NCBI RefSeq assembly: GCF_019890675.1
Contig: NZ_JAIOAA010000005.1
Coordinates: 310,001-374,000, forward strand
Length of the DNA stretch: 64,000 nucleotides
Direction of reading: 5' to 3'
Source of the DNA: Micromonospora sp. PLK6-60
GTDB lineage: Bacteria > Actinomycetota > Actinomycetes > Mycobacteriales > Micromonosporaceae
The stretch's first letter is position 1, and each line of letters begins with the position of its first letter. Under the pieces are notes generated by a model. The model was given only the letters and a program-made list of their open reading frames with translations. It was not told where the DNA came from and made no database searches. Of this stretch, positions 57,590-64,000 are shown one piece after another. The position numbers and the translations under genes are program-made.

Positions 57590-57720
57590 GGCCGGTGCGC
57601 CGCGTCCGCTTCCCGACATTGATCGACTCCGTCCGGCGGACGTCCCGCTGACCGGACGCGCGCGGGGCCCCGCCCGAACGGTTCGCCGTCGGCGGCGATC
57701 TGGCGGGTCCGCCGGTCCGG

Positions 57721-57726
57721 TAACCT
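57721..57726 (+). promoter_or_regulatory. -10 box of murT-gatD
   Basis: TAACCT followed by 7 nt and GTG at 57734, no ribosome site: a leaderless start. Confidence 0.55.
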
Positions 57727-57733
57727 CGCTCGC

Positions 57734-58996
57734 GTGACGGACGCGAAGATGCCCCTGCGGGCGAAGGTGGCCAGCTCCGTGTCCCGGACGGCCGGAGCGC
57801 TGTCCCGGGCCGCCGGCCGGGGCGACGGCTCGGTGATCGGGGGCTGGATCGGGCTGAAGATCGACCCCGACCTGCTCGCCCACCTGTCGGCCGGGCGCGC
57901 CATCGCGCTGGTCTCGGGCACCAACGGCAAGACCACCACCACCCGGCTGACCACCGCCGCGGTCGGCGTGCTGGGCCGGGTCGCCACCAACTCCTTCGGC
58001 GCCAACATGCCCACCGGGCACACCTCCGCGCTGGCCCGGGCCGGCAGCACCCCGTACGCGGTGCTGGAGGTGGACGAGCACTACCTCGCGCAGGTGCTGG
58101 AGGCCACCGAGCCGCACGTGGTGGCGCTGCTCAACCTCAGCCGGGACCAGCTCGACCGGGCCAAGGAGGTCGCCATGATGGCGCAGCTCTGGCGCGCAGC
58201 CCTGGTCCGGCACCCCGACATCCGGGTGGTCGCCAACGCCGACGACCCGATGGTGGTCTGGGCCGCCACCCCGCCGGCCGACCCGGCCCGGGGGATCCAC
58301 CCCCCGCACGTCACCTGGTTCAGCGCCGGCCAGCGCTGGCTCGACGACTCGTGGGTCTGCCCGGAGTGCGGCTCCACCATCCAGCGCTCCGGTGAGCAGT
58401 GGTGGTGCAGCGGCTGCCCGCTGCGCCGCCCCGAGCCGCAGTGGACCGTCGAGGACGACGGGGTGACCGACCCGACCGGCGCCTGGCACAAGGTCACGCT
58501 CCAACTGCCGGGCAAGGTCAACGTCGGCAACGCCGCCACCGCCCTCGCGGTCGCCGCCGAGTTCGGCGTACGCCCGGTCGACGCGGTGTCCCGGCTCGGC
58601 TCGGTCGCCTCGGTGGCCGGCCGGTACGCCCAGGTCCAGCGGGACGGGCGCAACATCCGGCTGCTGCTGGCGAAGAACCCGGCCAGCTGGCTGGAGGCGT
58701 TCGACATGGCCGACGAGGCGCCGACGCTGCTCTCCATCAACGCCCGGGACCCCGACGGGCTGGACACCTCCTGGCTGTTCGACGTCGACTTCGCCCCGCT
58801 GCGCGGCCGGCAGGTGCTGATCACCGGCGACCGGGCGTACGACCTGGCCGTCCGGCTGGACGTCAACGACGTGCCGTTCCAGCACGTCCGCAGCTTCGAC
58901 GACGCGGTCCGGGCGGTGCCGCCGGGCCGGCTCGAGGTCATCGCCAACTACACCGCCTTCCAGGACATCCGAGCGGAGCTGGACCGTGTCAACTGA
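57734..58996 (+). CDS. murT: Lipid II isoglutaminyl synthase, MurT subunit
   Basis: A 420-aa Mur-ligase-like ATPase (DUF1727 C-terminal) that activates the D-Glu carboxyl of lipid II. The P-loop GTNGKTTTT is at residues 62-70, EVDEHYL follows, and a four-Cys zinc ribbon (CPECGS..WCSGCPLRRP, about residues 209-235) is typical of MurT. It overlaps gatD by 11 nt. Together they amidate lipid II, which affects crosslinking and lysozyme sensitivity. Confidence 0.94.
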   Translation: MTDAKMPLRAKVASSVSRTAGALSRAAGRGDGSVIGGWIGLKIDPDLLAHLSAGRAIALVSGTNGKTTTTRLTTAAVGVLGRVATNSFGANMPTGHTSALARAGSTPYAVLEVDEHYLAQVLEATEPHVVALLNLSRDQLDRAKEVAMMAQLWRAALVRHPDIRVVANADDPMVVWAATPPADPARGIHPPHVTWFSAGQRWLDDSWVCPECGSTIQRSGEQWWCSGCPLRRPEPQWTVEDDGVTDPTGAWHKVTLQLPGKVNVGNAATALAVAAEFGVRPVDAVSRLGSVASVAGRYAQVQRDGRNIRLLLAKNPASWLEAFDMADEAPTLLSINARDPDGLDTSWLFDVDFAPLRGRQVLITGDRAYDLAVRLDVNDVPFQHVRSFDDAVRAVPPGRLEVIANYTAFQDIRAELDRVN

Positions 58997-59708
58997 GAGC
59001 CTGCGTATCGTCTGGGTCTACCCCGACCTGCTGTCCACGTACGGCGACCGGGGCAACGCGCTGATCCTGGCCCGCCGGGCGCAGCGGCGCGGGATGCCGG
59101 TCGAGGTGCTGGAGATCCGCTCCGACCAGCGGTTGCCCGCGGCCGCCGACATCTACCTGATCGGCGGCGGCGAGGACGGCCCGCAGGCGTTGGGCGCCCA
59201 GCGGCTGCTCGCCGACGGCGGCCTGCACCGGGCGGTCGCCCAGGGCTCGGTGGTGTTCGGCGTCTGCGCCGGCTACCAGCTGCTCGGCACCTCCTTCTTC
59301 GCCAAGGGCACCAAGTACGCCGGGCTGGAGCTGCTCGACCTCGCCTCCGACCGCGGCCCCACCCGGGCGGTCGGCGAGCTGGCCGGCGAGATCGACCAGC
59401 GGCTCGGGCTGCCGGCGCTGTCCGGCTTCGAGAACCACGGCGGCCGGACCCGGCTGGGCCCCGAGGTCGCCCCGCTGGCCCGGGTCACCACCGGGATCGG
59501 CAACGACGGCGTGACCGAGGGGGCGTGGCGCGGCAAGCTGCTCGGCACGTATTCGCACGGCCCGGCCCTGGCCCGCAACCCGGCCCTGGCCGACCTGCTG
59601 CTGCGCTGGGCCACCGGCGTGCACCAGCTCCCGCCGCTGGACGACACCTGGTCGGACCGGCTGCGCAACGAGCGTCGCGCCGCGGTGGCCGCCGCCGCCC
59701 GGGCATGA
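58986..59708 (+). CDS. gatD: Lipid II isoglutaminyl synthase, GatD subunit
   Basis: A 240-aa glutaminase supplying ammonia to MurT. The nucleophile is in FGVCAGYQLLG (about Cys93) and the His in GTYSHGPALARNP; YPDLLSTYGDRGN is a GatD-family N-terminal motif. GTG at 58986 has a GGAG site. It overlaps murT and the following membrane gene, so the genes form one operon. Confidence 0.93.
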   Translation: MSTESLRIVWVYPDLLSTYGDRGNALILARRAQRRGMPVEVLEIRSDQRLPAAADIYLIGGGEDGPQALGAQRLLADGGLHRAVAQGSVVFGVCAGYQLLGTSFFAKGTKYAGLELLDLASDRGPTRAVGELAGEIDQRLGLPALSGFENHGGRTRLGPEVAPLARVTTGIGNDGVTEGAWRGKLLGTYSHGPALARNPALADLLLRWATGVHQLPPLDDTWSDRLRNERRAAVAAAARA

Positions 59709-60388
59709 TCCGCGCCGCGCGGCGGCTGCTCGGCCAGCCGTCGGCGCGGCGGTTCGCGCTGCTGCTCCTCCTGCTGGCCGCCTTCGCCGCGCTGCTGCCG
59801 GCGCTGCCCCGCCCGGACCCGGCCCGGCTGCCGGAGCTGGCCGACTCGCTGGGCGGCCTCGCCCCGGTGGTGGCGATCGTCGGGGGCGCGCTGCTGCTGG
59901 TGGCGCTGGTCCCCCGCACCTTCATCACGCTGGCCTCGGGCGCGATCTTCGGCCCGGTCGAGGGCGCCGCGTACGCGCTCGGCGCCGCGCTGCTCGCCGC
60001 GGCGATCGGCTTCGCGGTCGGGCGGGCGCTGGGCCGGGAGTTCGTCGCGGAACGGGTCCGCGGCCGGCTGGCCCGCCTGGACGGCTGGTTCGCCCGGCAG
60101 AGCGTGCTCGGCGTGGCCACCGTCCGGCTGCTGCCGATCGCCGGGTTCGGGCTGGTCAGCTACGGCTACGGCACCACCGCGGCGCGGGTGACGCCGTTCC
60201 TGGTCGGCAGCGTGCTCGCCTCCGCGCCGACCGCGATCGGCTACGCCATGCTGGGTGCGGCAGCCACCTCACCCGGGCACGTCAACTGGTACGCCGCCGC
60301 CCCGGCCAGCCTCGGCCTGATCGCCAGCGCGGTGCTGATCCACCGGTGGTGGCGCGCCGAGCGGCGGCGGCGGGAGGCACCGAGCTGA
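59705..60388 (+). CDS. TVP38/TMEM64 (DedA-like) membrane protein
   Basis: A 227-aa protein with about five membrane segments. The central region holds LVPRTFITLASGAIFGPVEG and FARQSVLGVATVRLLPIAGFGLVSYGYG, the conserved VTT/SNARE-associated motifs with conserved Arg. DedA-type proteins are linked to lipid transport or membrane-potential homeostasis; a role in the undecaprenyl cycle would fit the neighbourhood but is inferred. ATG at 59705 overlaps gatD (ATGA). Confidence 0.9.
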   Translation: MIRAARRLLGQPSARRFALLLLLLAAFAALLPALPRPDPARLPELADSLGGLAPVVAIVGGALLLVALVPRTFITLASGAIFGPVEGAAYALGAALLAAAIGFAVGRALGREFVAERVRGRLARLDGWFARQSVLGVATVRLLPIAGFGLVSYGYGTTAARVTPFLVGSVLASAPTAIGYAMLGAAATSPGHVNWYAAAPASLGLIASAVLIHRWWRAERRRREAPS

Positions 60389-60389
60389 G

Positions 60390-61148
60390 ATGGACGGTGT
60401 GGAGCGGCTGCCGGGCGGGTTCGTCAACGAGGTGCTCCGGGTCGGGGACACCGTGCGGCGTACCCGGCCGGCGAACGCCGACTTCGTCGCGGCGCTGCTG
60501 CGGCACCTGGCGCGGGCGGCGCCGGGCCTGGCGCCCCGCCACCTGGGCTACGACGAGCACGGCCGGCAGGTGCTCGGCCACGTCGACGGTCACGTCCCCT
60601 GGCGGGAGCCGGTCAGCGCCGAGTTCCGCTCCGACGCCGCGCTGACCCGGCTCGCCGAGCTGATCCGTACGCTGCACGACGCCTGCGCCGGCACCCCGCT
60701 GGCCGGCGGCGCGGAGACCGTCTGCCACCTCGACCTGTCGCCCAAGAACACCGTCTACCGGGACTCCCCCGCCGGGCCGCTGCCGGTGACCCTGCTCGAC
60801 TGGGACCTGGCCGCGCCGGGCCGGCGGATCGCCGACGTGGCGTTCGCCGGCTGGCACTTCGCCGCGCTCGGCGAGGGCGCCGACCCGGCGGAGCTGGGCC
60901 GGCGCTGCCGGCTGCTCTGCGACGCCTACGCGGCGGCGGCTCCGGGGGCCGCGCTCCCCCGCGCCGAGCTGGTCGACGTCATGCTCCAGCAGATCGAGCG
61001 CACCTGGCGGGGCATCGACGCCGGCGCCGACCGGGACGAGCCCGGCATGCGCCGGCTGCGCGCCGCGGGCGCCGTCGACGGGGTACGCGCCTGGCAGCGC
61101 TGGCTGCTCGCCCATCGCGACCCGGTCGAGGCGGCGCTGCGCGGCTGA
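60390..61148 (+). CDS. Aminoglycoside phosphotransferase-like kinase-fold protein
   Basis: A 252-aa protein of the APH/choline kinase fold. VCHLDLSPKNTVY is the catalytic loop (Asp, Asn) and LLDWDLAAPGRR the metal-binding Asp. The N-terminal lobe is short (about 80 residues), without a clear glycine loop. The substrate may be a small metabolite; antibiotic resistance is not shown. ATG at 60390 is 1 nt after the TVP38 stop, so it is in the murT operon. Confidence 0.85.
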   Translation: MDGVERLPGGFVNEVLRVGDTVRRTRPANADFVAALLRHLARAAPGLAPRHLGYDEHGRQVLGHVDGHVPWREPVSAEFRSDAALTRLAELIRTLHDACAGTPLAGGAETVCHLDLSPKNTVYRDSPAGPLPVTLLDWDLAAPGRRIADVAFAGWHFAALGEGADPAELGRRCRLLCDAYAAAAPGAALPRAELVDVMLQQIERTWRGIDAGADRDEPGMRRLRAAGAVDGVRAWQRWLLAHRDPVEAALRG

Positions 61149-61160
61149 CCCGCGGCCCGT

Positions 61161-61817
61161 TCACCTCGACGCCGAGACCAGGCCCGCCTCGTACGCGGCG
61201 ATGACCAGGTGCACCCGGTCCCGGGCGCCGAGCTTGGTGAAGAGTCGGCCCACGTGCGCCTTCGCGGTGGCCTGACTGATCACCAGTGCGCCGGCGATCT
61301 CCGCGTTGGACAGTCCCCGCCCGACCAGCGTCAGCACCTCCCGCTCCCGCTCGGTGACGCCGGGCAGGCCGCGCGGCCGGGGCGGCAGGTCGGGGCGGCG
61401 GGCGAACTCCGCGATGAGCCGGCGGGTGACCCCGGGCGCGATCAGCGCGTCCCCGGCGGCCACCACCCGGACCGCGCCGAGGATCTCCTCCAGCGCCATG
61501 TCCTTGACCAGGAACCCGCTCGCCCCGGCGCGCAGGGCGGCGTGGACGTGCTCGTCGTCGTCGAAGGTGGTGAGGACGAGCACCCGGGTCGGGCCGCCGG
61601 CCGCGCTGATCGCCCGGGTGGCCGCGATCCCGTCGGTGCCCGGCATCCGCAGGTCCATCAGCACCACGTCGGGCACGGTCTCGCGGGCCAGCCGGACCGC
61701 CTCGGCGCCGGTGCCCGCCTCACCGACCACCTCGAGGTCAGGGGCGTCGGCGATGAACACCCGCAGTCCGGCCCGGACCAGGGGCTGGTCGTCGACGAGG
61801 AGGACGCGGACGCTCAC
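61161..61817 (-). CDS. NarL/LuxR-type response regulator
   Basis: A 218-aa regulator. The receiver (residues 3-120) has VDDQP (acidic pair), the phosphorylation Asp in PDVVLMDLRMPG, and the switch Thr/Lys in VLTTF and LVKDM. A LuxR helix-turn-helix ends it (LTEREREVLTLVGRGLSNAEIA, AKAHVGRLFTKLG). It overlaps the kinase stop by GTGA at 61817, so it is the second gene of a two-component operon. Its target may be the divergent ABC transporter. Confidence 0.93.
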   Translation of the reverse strand: MSVRVLLVDDQPLVRAGLRVFIADAPDLEVVGEAGTGAEAVRLARETVPDVVLMDLRMPGTDGIAATRAISAAGGPTRVLVLTTFDDDEHVHAALRAGASGFLVKDMALEEILGAVRVVAAGDALIAPGVTRRLIAEFARRPDLPPRPRGLPGVTEREREVLTLVGRGLSNAEIAGALVISQATAKAHVGRLFTKLGARDRVHLVIAAYEAGLVSASR

Positions 61818-63007
61818 CCGTCCGCCCCGGGGGCCGGCAGGCACGCGGCGACCCGGAAGCCGCCCTCGGGGCGGGGGCCGGCGGAGAACCGGCCGCCCAG
61901 CAGGGTCGACCGTTCCCGCATCCCGACGATGCCGTGTCCCTCGTCGCCGAGCGGGCCACCCCGGCCGTCGTCCACCACCTCGACGTGGACCGCGTCGGGC
62001 GCGTACCCGATCGTCAGCCGGCACCGGGCCACCGCCGCGTGCCGGGCCACGTTCGTCAGCGCCTCCTGCGCGATCCGGTAGGCCGCCAGGTCGACCTCGG
62101 CGGGCAGCGGCCGGGGCTCGCCGTCGCGGCGGACCGCCACCCGCACCCCGGCGTCCGCCGCCGCGGTGACCAGCCGGTCGAGATCGGCCAGTCCGGGCGC
62201 CGGGTCCAGCGCCGCTGCGCCGTCCGGACGGCGCAGCGCGCCGAGCGTACGGCGCAGCCCGGTGAGCGTCTCCCGGCTGGTCCGCTCGATGGTGGCGAGC
62301 GCGGCGCGGGCCTCCCCCGGCTGGGTGTCGATGACGCGGGCCCCCATTCCGGCCTGGATGACGATCACCCCGATGCTGTGCGCCACCACGTCGTGCAGTT
62401 CACGGGCGATGCGCAGCCGCTCGGCGGCGACCGTCTCGGCGGCGGCGTGTGCCCGCAGCTGTTCGGCGTGCCGGCGACGGTTCCGGACCGAGTTCCCGGT
62501 CACCCAGGCGGTGACCACGGCCAGGGCGGAGACGACGGCCCGGTCCACCGGGTCGACGGCGGGGTTGACGAAGCCCGCCGCGACCTGCACCACCAGCACC
62601 ACCCCGGCGGCGGCCAGCGACACCCGGCGCGGGGCCCGCGCGGTGACCAGCCCGAGCACCAGGTCGACGACGAGGAACTGGAGATACCAGACGACGGTCA
62701 GGTAGTCGTCGTCCCCGCGCCATATCGTCACGGTCACCACCGCCGACCCGGCCAGCGTCAACCCGAGGGCGAGCAGCGGATGACGCCCCAGCAGGCCCGT
62801 GGGCAGGAGGACCACCAGGGCCGGCAGCAGGTAATGCGCCGGGAACGGCAGTGGACCGCCGAGCGTCGTGACGCCGAGCCCGGGACCCGGCCCACCGACG
62901 GTCGACGCGAGCAGCACCACGACCGGGAGCAGCGCGACGCCCACCCAGATCACGATCGTCCGCAACCGCTGGGCGGCGGCACGGGGACGCGGGGCGACGG
63001 CCTGCAC
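61814..63007 (-). CDS. Sensor histidine kinase (HisKA_3)
   Basis: A 397-aa kinase with five or six membrane segments (about residues 15-175) and no large external domain. The phosphorylated His is in IARELHDVVAHSIGVIVIQAG; the ATPase domain has AYRIAQEALTNVARHA and DDGRGG. GTG at 63007 follows TACGTT by 6 nt. An ATG 12 codons upstream (63043) is possible, but that segment has T-rich third positions (GCT, GTT, GGT), unlike coding DNA here. It probably senses a membrane signal. Confidence 0.92.
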   Translation of the reverse strand: MQAVAPRPRAAAQRLRTIVIWVGVALLPVVVLLASTVGGPGPGLGVTTLGGPLPFPAHYLLPALVVLLPTGLLGRHPLLALGLTLAGSAVVTVTIWRGDDDYLTVVWYLQFLVVDLVLGLVTARAPRRVSLAAAGVVLVVQVAAGFVNPAVDPVDRAVVSALAVVTAWVTGNSVRNRRRHAEQLRAHAAAETVAAERLRIARELHDVVAHSIGVIVIQAGMGARVIDTQPGEARAALATIERTSRETLTGLRRTLGALRRPDGAAALDPAPGLADLDRLVTAAADAGVRVAVRRDGEPRPLPAEVDLAAYRIAQEALTNVARHAAVARCRLTIGYAPDAVHVEVVDDGRGGPLGDEGHGIVGMRERSTLLGGRFSAGPRPEGGFRVAACLPAPGADG

Positions 63008-63013
63008 GGAACC

Positions 63014-63019
63014 AACGTA
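63014..63019 (-). promoter_or_regulatory. -10 box of the sensor kinase gene
   Basis: The minus strand reads TACGTT, then 6 nt, then GTG at 63007. Confidence 0.5.
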
Positions 63020-63139
63020 GCGAGCCGGCGGCGGTGCGGTCATCGGCCCACGGGCGTACGCCTGCGGGCGCATCCGCCCCAGGCCGGTGTGGCCGCAGGC
63101 CCGACGAAAGGTCGCCGGTCGTACGGCAGCGTCGACGGC

Positions 63140-64000
63140 ATGATCGAGCTACATGACCTCACGAAACGGTACGGCGGCACCACCGCTGTCAACCGGCTGA
63201 CCCTGACCGTCCGACCCGGACACGTGACCGGCTTCCTCGGTCCGAACGGCGCGGGCAAGTCCACCACCCTGCGGCTGGTCATCGGCCTGCACCGGCCCAG
63301 CGGCGGCACCGCCCTGGTGAACGGGCGCCCGTTCGCCGAGCGGCCCCGCGGGCTGCGCCACGTCGGCGCGCTGCTCGACGCGGGTGACGTGCACGGCGGG
63401 CGTACCGCCCGGGCTCACCTGGCCGCGCTCGCCCGCAGCAACGGTCTCCCCCGCTCACGGGTCGACGAGGTGCTGGGCGAGGTCGGCCTGGCCGACGTCG
63501 CCGGGCGCCGGATCGGCGGCTTCTCCCTCGGCATGAAGCAACGCGTCGGCATCGCCGCCGCGCTGCTCGGCGACCCCCCGGTGCTCCTCTTCGACGAGCC
63601 GTTCAACGGTCTCGATCCGGAGGGGGTGCGCTGGGTGCGCGGACTGTTCCGCCGGCTGGCCGGCGAGGGGCGCACCGTGCTGGTCTCCAGCCACCTGATG
63701 AGCGAGATGGAGCAGACCGCCGACCACCTCGTCGTCATCGGGCGCGGCAAGCTGATCGCCGAGGAGAGCCTGACGGAGTTCGCCGCCCGGGGCGGTCGCC
63801 CGCAGGTCGTCGTGCGTACCCCGGAGCCGGCGCGGCTGACCTCGGTGGCGCGGGAGGCCGACGGGCAGGTGACGACGGCGGGCGACGGCGCGCTCGCCGT
63901 CACCGGGCTGACCGCCGCGGAACTGGGCGAGCTGGCCTTCGCCCACGGCATCGCGCTGCACGAGATGGCCACCCGGGCCACCTCGCTGGAGGAGGCGTTC
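63140..64000 (+). CDS. ABC transporter ATP-binding protein, truncated by window end
   Basis: 287 codons are visible of a CcmA/BcrA-like ATPase divergent from the two-component genes. Walker A GPNGAGKSTT, signature FSLGMKQRVG, Walker B VLLFDEPF, and H-loop VSSHLMSEME are present, with a BcrA-type C-terminal region starting GRGKLIAEE. A permease gene likely follows beyond 64000. The layout kinase/regulator/ABC suggests an antibiotic or envelope-stress response exporter. Confidence 0.92.
   Translation, partial: MIELHDLTKRYGGTTAVNRLTLTVRPGHVTGFLGPNGAGKSTTLRLVIGLHRPSGGTALVNGRPFAERPRGLRHVGALLDAGDVHGGRTARAHLAALARSNGLPRSRVDEVLGEVGLADVAGRRIGGFSLGMKQRVGIAAALLGDPPVLLFDEPFNGLDPEGVRWVRGLFRRLAGEGRTVLVSSHLMSEMEQTADHLVVIGRGKLIAEESLTEFAARGGRPQVVVRTPEPARLTSVAREADGQVTTAGDGALAVTGLTAAELGELAFAHGIALHEMATRATSLEEAF

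Larger units (their letters stand above)
57392..57733. other. Divergent control region between mraZ and murT
   Basis: The 342-bp gap holds the mraZ promoter with MraZ-box repeats on the minus strand (57478-57509), a second set of GTGGAG boxes on the plus strand (57566-57589) and the murT -10 at 57721. No open frame with good codon bias is present. Confidence 0.7.

Overview
The window is very GC-rich, gene-dense DNA from a filamentous actinobacterium. The third codon positions are almost all G or C, GTG starts are common, and many genes overlap by 4 nt (ATGA or GTGA). The gene set (mraZ to ftsZ followed by yggS, sepF, yggT and DivIVA; MurT/GatD; a mycothiol-type DinB-like protein; an orphan class I terpene synthase) and the short intergenic repeats suggest Micromonosporaceae, probably Micromonospora or a close relative. 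The genus is inferred from style and was not tested by any search. I saw no tRNA, rRNA, CRISPR array, prophage or insertion sequence.

Region by region: 1-6007 carries tryptophan genes on the minus strand (an ORF fusing a nucleotidyltransferase domain to HisI, then trpE, a trp-region membrane protein, trpC and trpB, which is cut by the window edge). 6093-8725 is an ABC-2 efflux pair flanked by MerR and TetR regulators. 9478-13133 encodes a two-subunit ABC exporter. 13297-16978 holds a TIGR03085-like protein, the terpene synthase and an acyl-CoA ligase. 17054-20601 holds LtrA and a divergent MocR regulator/YczE pair. 21155-29504 is histidine biosynthesis: the hisD-C-B-(small membrane protein)-H-(small membrane protein)-A-ridA run, with a separate hisF, interrupted by a MarR/Ohr/oxidoreductase stress operon that has a perfect 28-bp operator.

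29612-41183 contains a Lon-N-domain protein, DUF2567, a MinD/ParA-like ATPase with a long Tyr/Pro-rich N-terminus, RluD, LspA, a DksA/TraR zinc protein, a cation/proton antiporter, then DivIVA, YggT and SepF. 41381-57391 is the division and cell wall (dcw) cluster read right to left: mraZ-rsmH-ftsL-ftsI-murE-murF-mraY-ftsW-murG-murC-ftsQ-ftsZ-yggS. murD is absent from its usual place between mraY and ftsW, where a perfect 62-bp palindrome lies instead. Divergent from mraZ is murT-gatD (lipid II amidation), then a TVP38 membrane protein and a small kinase-fold protein. The right end holds a two-component system and the start of another ABC transporter.

The peptidoglycan genes form one functional block: precursor synthesis (murE, murF, mraY, murG, murC), lipid II amidation (murT, gatD), polymerisation and crosslinking (ftsW, ftsI), and Z-ring assembly and polar growth (ftsZ, sepF, DivIVA). 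Recurrent sequence signals are TANNNT -10 boxes placed 6-8 nt before a start codon, which implies many leaderless mRNAs, and short repeats lying on or beside stop codons.
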